Shown: positions 34,250 to 45,388 of the stretch, piece after piece | Layout: each line of letters starts with the position of its first letter | Numbering within the stretch: position 1 is the stretch's first letter | Origin: Sapria himalayana | Lineage: Eukaryota > Streptophyta > Magnoliopsida > Malpighiales > Rafflesiaceae | Assembly (NCBI GenBank): GCA_029783825.1 | Contig: JAREIK010002450.1 | Coordinates: 3,750,846-3,814,845 of the forward strand | Length of the DNA stretch: 64,000 nucleotides | Reading direction: 5' to 3' | The notes under the pieces: model-generated | What the model was told of the DNA's origin: nothing | Database searches by the model: none | The model's input: the letters and a program-made list of their open reading frames with translations, nothing else | Program-made: the position numbers and the translations under genes

Positions 34250-36100
34250 GAATAGAAGTAAAATGAACATTTAATTATGTTGAATGGATGCACTACTAGG
34301 AAGGAAGAAAATTGGTAGATTTCATAGTGAATTCTTCAAGAATAATCATGTTCATGAAACTTATCAATATTATTGCAATGATCAAGATTATAAATAATTT
34401 ATTTGAATTACATGATAGATATGTGAAAGAAGTTGGTATAAATGATGTTGATTATATTATAATTGATAATATTTCAAATTATGTAATGACAAATAAATAT
34501 AATTTAATTTTAAAATTTTTAATTATTTATTAAAGTGATTATAAATTATATTATTCAATTAACATATTTATATTATATCTAACATTAACTTGTACAATAA
34601 GGTTGTTAGAATTAAAAAATGTATATTTGTTTTGGAAATCATCTGCTGCACATTGTCTTGCTACATATCAATAAGACAATAAAGAGGGTCATATATATAA
34701 GTGACTATTATTAATAAAATGGGATTGTTCAACATGATGAAATAATTTACTAAGAAAAAAGAGTTGTTAAGGGCTACAAAAACTTAGTTTATCATATATT
34801 TTATTATCTTATTTTGCATCAATGAACAAAAAAAAAACTTAGAAAAATTATTTACTAATTTAGATTGGATAGAAAGTAAATAGGCAAAAGAGCAAAAGAC
34901 AAAAACTGTAACTAACACAATTTTTATATCTTGTTTTTAGAATATTATATTTCTTTGTTTTAATGTGTTAGACATCTTTGCATGTGTTCTTCGCTTGATA
35001 GATGATGATAAGAGATATCCTATGGACTACATTTATGTGACCATGAAAAATACAAAAAAATTATAATCAAAAACTTTAATGAGAGTGAAGAAAAGTATAA
35101 GAAAATCATGAAAATGATTATTAGGAGGTGAGAGATTCTGTTTCATTGGTTCTTGAATTCATTTGGATATTTTTTGAATCCAAAATTCTAATATGATATA
35201 ATAGGATTAGGAGTGGATATAGATTCAAAGATTTTCAAAGATGTATGTGAATGCATATTGAGATTGGTGAATGAGATAGATAAACAAGATGCAATTAACA
35301 ATTGAATCTGTACATGCATGCTAGAGACTTGTTTGCTAATGAGTTTGCTTTTAAAACAAGAAAAAACTAAATTTGTAAGTTAATTATATAATTTAGTTGA
35401 TTATTATATTTATTTTCTTATGTTTTTGATTAAAATATATAAAACCTTTAACTAATAGTTTATTTATATTAATTGTAGCTAAATAGTGGAGTATGTTTAG
35501 ATGTAGTACTAGAAGTTAGCAAAAATTCCTATTGTGAGAGAAATATATTGTTTAGTAGATAATTTGATATTTGAGTATTTTTTAGAATAAAAATTACTAG
35601 AACAATTATAAGTTTAAAATATATAATTATAATTTATTTTTTAGATTCATAGCAAGATCAGAAATATATTGGAACATCAATGTTTGAGTAATTTGGTGTA
35701 TATTCAGTGTAATTGAGTTTTGATTAAAAAATACATTAAGTATCATATCATTGATCTTATTTTTATGATTGATATAAAAATGATAATGATTAATGATTAA
35801 TGAGAATACTGAAAGAAGATGTTATAATATGTGATTTGGTATTTGAGGGAGATAATTGATATCAAAGTGGAATTGAGGAACTTAGAGTTTATACAAGAGC
35901 TAAAGCAAGCTCAAGTATAACATCATTATCAAAGTCAAGGCTATCAAACTTTAAAGATACGTCTATTCTTGCTTTGATTAATAAAGATGATGAAATAATC
36001 TATTTATCAAGAGAGAAAGATAGATGAGGGACAATGCAAGGTTAGCGATGAAAAGATAATAATGATACTTTTGTAAATTTTGACTTTCCTTAAGACTTAT
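34250..36100 (+). pseudogene. Decayed DUF659-type hAT transposase
   Basis: The + strand follows the plant BED/DUF659/hAT protein order through broken frames: INIIAMIKIINNLFELHDRYVKEVG and DYIIIDNISNYV (34347-34480, the DNAxN catalytic region), WKSSAAHCLATYQ (about 34632, the W-PCAAHC motif), NKMGLFNMMK-FTKKKELLR (about 34715), FTNLDWIESK-AKEQKTK (34845), VLRLIDDDKRYPMDYIYVTM (34980), then EWW-like and IHSKIRNILEHQCLSNLVYIQCN (35645-35720, the dimerisation end). A Ser-rich tail RAKASSSITSLSKSRLSNFK follows at about 35895. The gap at 34920-34970 looks like an unspliced intron. It represents a hAT lineage different from A, B and C. No BED finger could be placed. Confidence 0.85.
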
Positions 36101-36369
36101 GAATATATATTTTGTATGTCTATTAAGGTCTAAATATTTATTTTGATGAAGAGTGCTAATAATATATTTTATTATGTTTAATGTGATATATTTTAAGTTT
36201 GAATTTTGAATTTTGTATGTTAGATTGTTGAAATTTTATTATTTTATTTTATAATTTTAAATAATTGTGATGATGATAAATATTAATTATGTTTGATTTT
36301 TATGTTTTATGTTTTTTATTTGATTGTATTTTATTAATAGATAAAAATTATACATTATATTTAATGAAT

Positions 36370-36500
36370 TATATAATTTTTACATATATTATGTAAAGTG
36401 CGCCTCACATAAAAACTAATGTTTTAATTACGCCTTGAGGCTGCCCAAAAGCTCTAAAAGACTTTTGTGCTTCATTACACCATGCTTCTTGAGTAATTAT
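36370..36500 (+). repeat. Right subterminal region of the DUF659 hAT element
   Basis: Words GTGCGCCTCAC, TACGCCTTGAGGC and GCTTCATTACACC follow the transposase relic by 300 bp. AGGCGCACCT-like repeats in both directions are characteristic of the ends of this hAT lineage. The exact terminus and target duplication could not be set. Confidence 0.5.
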
Positions 36501-38229
36501 GGGTCATCTCAAAAGAAAAAATACTAACAAAACAAACACAGCTTTCACCACATGTGATTGCTTTTCCATAAACTCCTATAAGGCTTTATTTATGGACTTG
36601 AGAACTCAATATGGGATGTCCTTTGGTGGATATTATCATCGGTATATTTGGTGAAAGGGATGCCTTCATCAGTGTCTTAGCTGAGAAAGAATTGTCATAT
36701 GTATCTAACCTCAATGTCAAAAAAATTTCTTAAACTGCATAAATCATTTATCTGAAACCTAATATGTATCAATGATTTTAATTGTCATATATTTAATCAA
36801 TCATCTCTTATAATTAATATATTATTAACATATATAACTAATGTCACATATTTACAACCTAATATTCATTTCATATAATTATTATATCATCGACGTATAT
36901 AAATTACATCATATACTTACTTTTTGATCTATCTCGAAAAAACATAAATATTTTGATACAGATCTCTTATGATCAAATATAGTAAATATCGAAGAAAATC
37001 TACTAAATCATGCCTGGAGAGATTGTTTTAGGCGATAAAAAAGTTTTTCTTAAGTTGCACATTTTACATGTACATATTCAAGGTTGTAAAAAAAAAGATA
37101 ATGTGAAATAATTAATTTTAATATAATAAAATAAAATCATCTTATACAAATGATCTTATATAATGGGTAAATTTGTTTGATGCGGCCTAAATGCTTGACT
37201 ACTCCTATCAGAAACTTAAAGTGAAATAAAAAAAAAGTAAAAGAAAAAAATAGGAATAATTATAAATTTTAATAATTATTTTCAACATCCTCCTCAAACT
37301 AGTGGGTAAAGAGTCCAAGACACCAAGATTGAAGGATTCACACATCAATTTTAATTGATTTAAATTATGAATTAGTTGAGATTAATTTTGCATGAAAGAT
37401 GATATGGAGATTTAGCAAATATTATATCCAAGCTGAATTAGGAAGATCAATAACAAACTATAGTAAGATATATGTTACTAGTTGATTTAGAGAAAATAAT
37501 GATAGAGATAATGAGAAGTATTATTTCTTTGTCAACTTAGTGGCAATAATAGTAAAAAAATTGAGAAATATTTTTTCTTAGCCACATTGGGCAGGATTTC
37601 TATCTAATGACTATGTAAGCATCTTCATCATTTGGTACAAATTCAACATCATGATTCACACAACAATGCATTTCTCACTCTGTTTTTTACAGATTGCTTG
37701 TCAAAAAATTCTTTTATTTTTGGATGAGCAATAGTTATAATTGCTTTAAGATGATGAGCAATAGTTATAATTGCTTTAAGATGATGAGCAATAGTTCATC
37801 ATTGCTATAAATTCTAGACCCTCATATTTTTTGCTGATGAGAAGAAGTGAGGTAGTAGTTCTGTCTTCTTCCTTTGAAAATAGCTGCCACAAAGACCCAA
37901 TTGGGCCCACAAAACATTGAGACATAATAGTTGTACCCTTTTTTATATGTTGTTATAAAATTTCTCATCATGAACAACAATGTTGTTATATGTTATAGTT
38001 GTACCCTTTTTTATTGTTATTTATGGGAGCACTCGACATGTATGTTGCCCCAACTCATTAGGCTATGATTCATACAACACATGCTAAATTGGTTTTAATA
38101 ATATGATCCATACAACTCATTAGGCTATGTCAACTTAGATATTTATCATTAGGTAAATTAAAGTTATGGAATCATTATTAAGATGGTGATTTCTATTGAC
38201 AATGATAATTATTAATTAGAAAAATAAAC
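36501..38229. other. AT-rich region with a 30-bp triplicate, no gene seen
   Basis: GATGAGCAATAGTTATAATT plus GCTTTAAGAT repeats with a 30-bp period from 37723, with a third partial copy at 37783-37797. Around 38030-38130 the phrase CAACTCATTAGGCTATG occurs twice in rearranged order. No coding content identified. Confidence 0.5.
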
Positions 38230-40800
38230 TAGAATTTTCTATTTGATATATCATAAGGGTGTTAGTAGGGACTTATTTAATCTAATTTATTTAGATATTT
38301 TTGAATTTTGTAGGATAATTATATTTGATGATTTGAGATATTTTATTATTTATAATTAATAATTTTACTAGATTTACATGATTATCTAATTTTAAAGAAA
38401 CATTTTAAGTTTTCTAAAATTTTATCAAATAAAGAAAATATATTTTGGTTGTAATATTAAAATATTGAGAAATAATAATGCTTTGAAATCTATTTCATAT
38501 TAGTTTTTTTGTTTTTTAAGGAGAATAAGATAATTTATTAGACATTATATATTTATACTTCTGCTTAAAATGAGATAGTTAAAAGCACAATTAAATATTT
38601 AGTTAGAATAATTAAGATATATTTATTAAATAGAAGCATTCCTAGATATTTTTTGGGATAATGTTTTTAATCACTAATATTCGGATCATTTGAATGTTTT
38701 TTGGGATAATGTTATTAAAATGAGATAGTTAAAAGCACGGATCATTTGAATGATAAATATTTACTTGACATATTATTTTGTTGATGATTTCTCTTTTGGT
38801 AAAGAAAACATGATTGTTCATGCAATCGAATATGTTTTCCTTGAGTATTTTAGTACTTAGTAGGGGCAGAAATATTACTCACAAAAGGCTCAGGGGATCA
38901 TTACGTGTATGATTGTGTTGTTTTTTAAGGATATATCCAATTTCAAGGTCTCGATTCTAGAAAATACATATTTGGACACCTTAGTAATAAGTTCTTTTTC
39001 TTGTATATTCGTTACATATCAAAGAGTGATAACTAAATTTGCTCATGCACATCATACTGTCATAGTTGGTTTTTAGGAGAGTAGTTAGACATCACTTGGT
39101 GTCATATCCAATCACAATTCTGTTGAGGTCTTTGATAGTGTGCGTCAAGAGGAGTTATTTGGTGTGTCTCATATGACATGAAGTGTGAGTTTCCCAATGC
39201 GAAGGAGATATTGATGAGATATTTGATGATTCAAACCTAAATGTATATACATCTATAATATTCTATAGTCAAGCCATTTGTTGTGTCAATTGATTTAGTT
39301 TATTGTGTCTACTTGGAATTTTTGATTGCTCTATCTAAGAAACTAAGAATGTGTTTTGATTAACACATACTATTACATATATTTTCTTCCTATAATTTAG
39401 TATTATATATTTTGATTTATTATTTTTTCTTGATAATTATATGAGTGCAAATATTTTTTTGAGGCACTTAGTCATTATGATAGAAAACATATTATTTTGG
39501 GTGAATCAAGTACAATCACCTCCATTTTTATATGAGATTTTATTTTGATGCCTACAAGAATGTATGTAGTGAGTTGTTAGTGAGTATATATGAAGAAGAC
39601 ATGATTTAAACAAAAGATTGGCTAGCTTAATACTAGATTGATAGCTAGAGGATTTACATAGACATAGTGTAAACTATTCAAATAATTTTTTTCCTGTGAG
39701 CAAGATGATTATTATTAGATTATTATTTTCTATGTTATTTCTAAAATGTAGATTGTTAATAGCTGATTGTTAGAAATATATGTCCTAATAATCTTGAGGA
39801 GGAAATAATTATTCAACAACTTTTAGGTTTTACTATTTCATGGAGTGCATGTGTGGTGTTTTAACGATACTAGTCATATAGACTAGTGATGTTAGTAGTA
39901 TATGTTGATGATATTCTTATTATATGAGATTAATTGTAAATCACAATCAAATTTATTCGTATAAACTCAATTTTAGATGAAATATTTGTGACATTAATTA
40001 TTTTTTGTGTATTGAGGTTGTTTATTCATTGGGCATGATTTTTTTTTCTAGAGGATAAATTCTTTAATGGTTTTATCCGATATTGACATGTTGTGATGAA
40101 TACTAATTGACTCCCTTCTTGATTTGGGAGTAAAGTTATACATAAATATCGAAACTTCAATTGGTTCTTTTAGAAACATGAAGATACTATAAAATCTTAA
40201 TTACCTAATAGTTATTAAATAATATATTACGTATCTTAATTTTTTTTAAAGATTTTCTCAGAAAGATTCATATAGACTTAGTTCCTTGGATTATTAGATA
40301 TGTGAAAAAAAAGTTTCATGATATAATATTTCTTTTAAATATCATGAATATAATTGAGTGGAGGCTTACTTAGATTATAATTAGATTTCTGTGATCAAAG
40401 AGATGAGATATCTTACAAGGGTTTTGTATTCTTCTCGGAGATAACTTGATCAATGCGGAGAGTAAATGACATAGTATTGTTTATATATCAGCTATGATTG
40501 CATAGTATAAGATTATGACATTAGTTATTTATGAGTTTTAGTGAACCAATCACTTGTTTGATGAGTTGGGCCTATTAATCCAAAAAGTGGTGATGCTTTA
40601 TTATGATAGAACTGATAATATGATATTTTTTGAGCAAATAAAATATATTGAGATCAATTGTTATTTATATCAAAGAATATATATAATAATTCTATAGTTA
40701 TATGCTATGTGCTTATCAATGAAAAAATTAAAAATATCTTCACGAAGGTACTTAATAGATTACAAATATTTTATCTATCTTCTAAGTTGAGTGTTTTTGA
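38230..40800 (+). pseudogene. Decayed Copia polyprotein, integrase to RNase H
   Basis: The most complete Copia relic here. In order: integrase core (FDDF at about 38320; NIKILRNNNALKSIS at 38448, the IKILRSDNA-EY block; FWDNVFN at about 38655, for FWGDAVLTA); the FLGYSSTQKGYKCY segment at about 38835 (EYVFLEYFST, GQKYYS); reverse transcriptase start ARLIARGFT (39640) and SKMIIIRLLFSM (39700); YVDDILI at 39900; DIDML and INTSIGSFRN relics of the DTPM and LVGSLNYLT region near 40150; RYVKKKFHDI (40295); and the RNase H end YDRTDNMIFFEQIKYIEINCY (40600), for DNTSAI-FHERTKHIEIDCH. Many stops. A rearranged duplication disturbs 38640-38760. Confidence 0.88.
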
Positions 40801-40966
40801 AACTTACGTATTAGTTTGAAGATGATATTAATATTTAGTTTTGTTTTTGTTATTTTTCTTTGTATTTTTTATTTTACTTCTTGTATGGAAGCACATAATA
40901 TGTGAGCTGTCTCAATCTTAATATATATTTGCATTATTTTCCGTTTTGAAGTTAATGAAAAACATG
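40801..40966 (+). mobile_element. 3' LTR of the Copia element
   Basis: A polypurine-poor spacer after RNase H leads into GTATGGAAGCACATAATATG and GAGCTGTCTCAATC (40885-40925), similar to the LTR fragment at 28408-28450. An end at CA near 40965 is likely. The matching 5' LTR is not seen next to the element. CT-rich sequence follows to 41015. Confidence 0.55.
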
Positions 40967-40999
40967 TCACTCTTTACTCTCTCTCTCTATCTTTCTCTC

Positions 41000-43056
41000 T
41001 CTCTCCTCAAAAACCTGAAACCCTAATAATAAGTATGACTTAATTTAAAATATAACCTAAAACTAATTAGAACACTATTATACTATGAGCACTTTATTAC
41101 ATATATGACTTATAATAAAATAATAATGTTGTGATTTTGTATTTTTTATTTAGTTGCACATTATAGTGTTTGTAATATATAAGTGTGTTTTAAATATTTT
41201 GATTTTATTTAAAACTTTCTTGTATCATTAATGAATTTATTAAAGTGATATATGTATTTTGTTTAAAGTGATATACAATAATTTCTAGAGAAAGTCATGG
41301 TTCTTGTACAACGTTGTGTGTGAACATTAATTGTTGCATTTATTGTCATCACAATGTTTTTTTTTTCCAAACATATTTATATCTGGGAAGAATTTCATGA
41401 TAGCCATAATGTTACTTGAAACCCTATCTTTGATTTTTTGGCAAACTAATTGTTTTTTTGGAGTTTGCCTCTGAGGGGACCTTGATAAATGCTTTTTTTA
41501 ATATATCATTACTATTATTCATTTGCTCCTTTGCATAGTGGTAGTTGAGCAAGAGGAAACTAGACTAGTTGACAACTAATGTCTGTGGTAGTTGATTGAT
41601 ATTAGTATTTTGAGAGTCTCTGCTCTTTGTATGACATATAATAAGATTTGAGATCGAATAGTTGAATTGTATTTTTGAAGTATCTTTTACATATTCAAGA
41701 TTATCTGTCAGTTAGTTGAATGCAGATTTTTTAATAAATAAGGTTGAAATCAATCACTATATTGATACTCTGCATTTCAATTGCTTTCATGAGCTACTTC
41801 CTATATTAACAAATTGTGCCTTAACTAATAGACAAATTATTCTTTTGGAGATTGACACTCATTGTCAAGGATACAAATTATTCTCTTGGAGATTGACACT
41901 CATTGTTGAGGATATAGATTATTAGTGAGTGATAAGCTTCCATTCTAGTTGAGATTCATTAGAGAGTGATTTAAGTTTTGACAATGAGTAGTAGGCATGC
42001 TGGTTCTCATTTTGCTAGTTCTACTTCAACATCAACAAGATGTTCTATTTTAGTTTCAAATAATAATGGATAAAAGAGGCTGAAGTGGTATGGGGGGTTG
42101 GAAAGGAGACCTACCATTATTTTAGGAATAGGGATACACTTGGAACATTTGCTGCATTTATTCTAGAGTTGAAACATGCTTTATGAGTTTATCAATGTTG
42201 TGAAGTAGACTGCCCAACTTACCCAGTGATTTTCATTTAGATCATTCATGGATACTATTTATATCTTTAATAATGAGTGCTTCAAATTATTCACTAGAGA
42301 CAACATAGTTGCTAGAATGCTAGATATTATGATTCTAGCATTTGTTTCTCTCATGTCAGACTTATAAATAGTTGACTTAAAAGTTAGTAGTTATATTATA
42401 AGTAATAATTCTTTGTATTTCTTTATTTTAATTTCTTGTCTCTTTGATGTTCAAGTAACTAATGATACTATCGTCAAATAATGTTAATATTTTTCTAATT
42501 ATTTTGCATCATGTATTTAACGTTTTGTTATTTTTTTGAAATCTTATAATAATTAGTTGTATTAATAAATAATTAAATTGTAATATTTATTTTTTCTATT
42601 ATTTTTTATTGAATTACCTAACTTTGAGGATAGCATTCCTAGTAAATGAGCTCGATGAATTGTATGTTTTTTTTACCCTTTGGAGACTCACTATATTTTT
42701 TAATTAATATTGTTTCATTGTTTGTTTATTTTCAAATTAATCATTCTACATTATTTAAGTTGAAACTCTTGGAACTAAGTATGAAAAAGTTTTTATTAAT
42801 TATGAGATATGTTAGTTATGAAATTATACTAGTGATTTATTTTTGACACGTTAGGAAGTAGTTAATTCAATTCTCTTTAATTTGATTGACCCAAATGTTT
42901 AGAGATTGTATAACAAAATTACATATGATAATTTTTTTTTTTATGTTTTTTTATTAACAATGCACTATTTCTATATTGATGATTTAAATTAAAAAAATAA
43001 ATTATATTTGTCAAAATAATTTAGATTTATCTTTTTATGTGTTTTTATATAATAGT
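41000..43056. other. AT-rich Copia debris with a 41-bp duplication
   Basis: ACAAATTATTCTTTTGGAGA at 41832 recurs at 41873 (period 41). Text at 41920-41990 resembles 4390-4450, which precedes the Copia gag knuckle, so this is probably the gag region of another copy. The frames at 41716 and 42646 show no recognisable domain. Confidence 0.45.
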
Positions 43057-43520
43057 CAATGCAATATAATTTTGATATTTATATTCTGAAAAGTTATCAC
43101 ACTCCTGTGTATATCTTAGGCGAGTTCATCCCATATATTGAGAAGTACGAGATTATTTACTAGAAATTATGTTTAAATACTCTCCAAAAATAAGATATTT
43201 AAAAGAAGAAATAATTATTTAGTTAAAATAATTATAATATTTATCTTGCATGAAAGTATTCATAGACATTTTGAGGTGATGTAATATTCAATGCAATATG
43301 ATTTTTCTTTTCATATTCTGAGAAGCATTCATATTCTTAAGTATATCTCAAGTGAGTTCATCCTAAATCATGAGAAGCTTGAGATTATTTGCTAGAAATC
43401 ATGATCAAATGCTCTCCAAAAATAAGGGATTCAAAAGAAAGAACAAATATTTAGTTGAAATAATTTAATATTTATCTTGCATAAAAATATTCTTAGACAT
43501 TATTTACTGGTTACTACCAT
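43057..43520 (+). pseudogene. Copia integrase fragment, tandemly duplicated (232 bp)
   Basis: CAATGCAATATAATTTTGAT at 43057 and CAATGCAATATGATTTTTCT at 43289 begin two copies. Each reads, across frameshifts, FIPYIEKYEIIYQ / FILNHEKLEIIC, like the FRSYLSHQGIIHQ helix of Copia integrase. A SYTPQQNG relic (CLNTLQK, SNALQK) follows, and the first copy ends in TFGDVIFNA (FWGDAVLTA). The second copy stops before that motif. Not functional. Confidence 0.78.
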
Positions 43521-44070
43521 GTACTTTTGACCATACATGTTCTGTGCTATGATCTTTTTTCTCAAAAGAGATAAGTTGGCTGATCATGCCATTAAATGTG
43601 TATTTTTTGCCTATAACAATACCCAAAAAGGGTATTAATGTTTTTTCCCAAGGCAAAAAAAAATTTCTTTGTTATTATGATTGTTGAGATTTATTATTTT
43701 ATTATTATTTTATTTATTATATTAATGCGATATTATACAAAAAATATTATATTGTATTTTATAAGAATTTTGAAGTTAAATATTTTTAGATAAGAATAGT
43801 ATTGATATAATTGATTACTTGAGAAATTTATGTGGTATATGCAGATATTAAAGCTCATGTTTTTATGTGACGACAAATCTATTTATTCATGGACACTACA
43901 TTTTGAGTTTGAAACTCATCAAATACAGTCTATGAGTTTTAGGGTTTAAGAATGTTGAGATATTAATCTCTCAGATTTTATACTGAAGTATGAGTGTTGT
44001 GTAATGGGTATGACCTCAATTTCTTTTATATTTTTCTTCACTTGGATGAGAGATCCCATCAAGTGGGCTT
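43521..44070. other. AT-rich region, no gene seen
   Basis: Continuation of the Copia debris; no domain placed. Confidence 0.4.
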
Positions 44071-44620
44071 CTCTAGAGGTCACAACTGTGCTGGGTTGGC
44101 ATGACTGTTAAAGAGGGCAGCTCAACATGACCCGGTGGCAACCCAAGTCATGCTGGTCTGGGTTAGTTCACATGAAAACTTAACATGACTTTATGCTAGG
44201 CAAGGGTTTTGCTTGGCCCGATAGGGATCAAACCTAGGCTAGCATGGGTTTGATCCATACTAGCTTTCACGCAGGTTAATGGCTAGCCCTGACTGGCTTG
44301 ACCAGACCTCATTGTGACTTTTTTAAATGGCGTGTGAGATTCATGTGTCAACTCGAGTTGGGCTTTCTACCCAACCTGGAGCATGATCTGGGCATGTTTT
44401 GTCAGCATGGATAATTTTGGTCTGAGCGGGCTGATTTTGTGGCTTGTGCCATGCCTCATGCTATTATGGAACATGGGCAGCAACTCATTGCACCACACTT
44501 CTCAAACCGTGCTTTTTTACTGGCTTGTGCCTCTCATAAGCATGGGTTTGGCCGTGCCAGGCAATGCCTGGGAAGGTTTTCACTGTCTAGGTCACTGCCC
44601 TCTCATTTTCCATCTTTAGG
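44071..44620. mobile_element. GC-richer hAT-like non-autonomous remnant
   Basis: Begins TAGAGGTCACAACTGTGCTG at about 44074, resembling the family terminus TAGAGGTGTCAA with changes. It continues with GGCATGAC, GCTTGGCCCG, CGTGCCAGGC and similar words in both orientations to about 44620. A matching right terminus and target duplication are not clear. The open frames at 44383 and 44439 exist only because the block is GC-richer. Confidence 0.5.
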
Positions 44621-44719
44621 CTTCTCCAACCCTAATTATATATATACATTAATTTTTTTTTTATTTTTTTTAGATGAATTAATTTATTTAGTAACATAGA
44701 ATGGGAACGTGGAAACCCT

Positions 44720-44950
44720 AGGTGAAGTGTATGGCTTGCATATGTAACAATACAAACATACACATGAGAGTTGAGTGGGTCTGTACAGTGTATGCATGCC
44801 TACTCGTGTATGGTGAGCATAATGTCAATCCAGTGATATTCAGTGGGATATTGATGTATTCAGTGGAGTATCATTGTGTGCACAGTGGAGGCGTGTCTGT
44901 GCAGTAGATTGTGAAGGTATGTTGTGCAGCCAAGTGTTATTTTGTGCAGA
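44720..44950. repeat. GTGCAC-rich dispersed repeat
   Basis: Contains GTACAGTGTATGCATGC, GTGTGCACAGTGG and GTGCAGTAG words like the copies at 2.5, 26.5 and 52.9 kb. No coding content. Confidence 0.55.
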
Positions 44951-45061
44951 TTCTAAAATCCTAGGCTTGTGCAATTTGTTATATGGCTTCTTGAGTATTT
45001 CATAAGGTTTCCTAGATTTTATTTAAATTGCTTTCCTTTTAAAGTTGTTAACATTGCATAC

Positions 45062-45388
45062 TTAAAAATTTTTGTTGGATGTATTTTTTGTGCCACAAAT
45101 GAGACTTATCTGAGAGAAGTTTTTGGTAAGTAAAGTGAAATTGTTGATTTTAAAGTCATTATTGATCATGAAACAGTGAGATTTGAGGATTTGGCTTTAT
45201 TAATTATAGAACTGGTGAAGAGGCATTTAATGCTATTTAGACATTGGATGGGTAAGAATGGAAAGTGTATCAGGGTGAATTATGCAATTGAAAAACCTAG
45301 ATATGGTGATTATGAAAGTGACTACTACGACTACTTTGTTGGTTTCATTGTCAGAGATCAGAACACACTCAAGACAGGTGTTTGATTT
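45062..45388 (+). pseudogene. Processed pseudogene of a glycine-rich RNA-binding (RRM) protein
   Basis: Reads LKIFVGCIFCATNETYLRE, then VFGK, a stop, SEIVDFKVIIDHET: the first half of an RNA recognition motif, with the RNP2 box KIFVG. A one-frame shift near 45170 is needed to read GFGFINYRTGEEAFNAI (RNP1 box GFGFINY), a stop, TLDG. A second shift restores the first frame for CIRVNYAIEKPRYGDYESDYYDY. The order and spacing match plant mitochondrial glycine-rich RNA-binding proteins. The final Gly-rich tail appears as Asp/Tyr because GGN codons have become GAN. No intron separates the RRM halves, which fits a retrocopy. It lies in the giant intron, between a GTGCAC repeat and Copia debris. No poly(A) or target duplication could be assigned. 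Confidence 0.88.
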
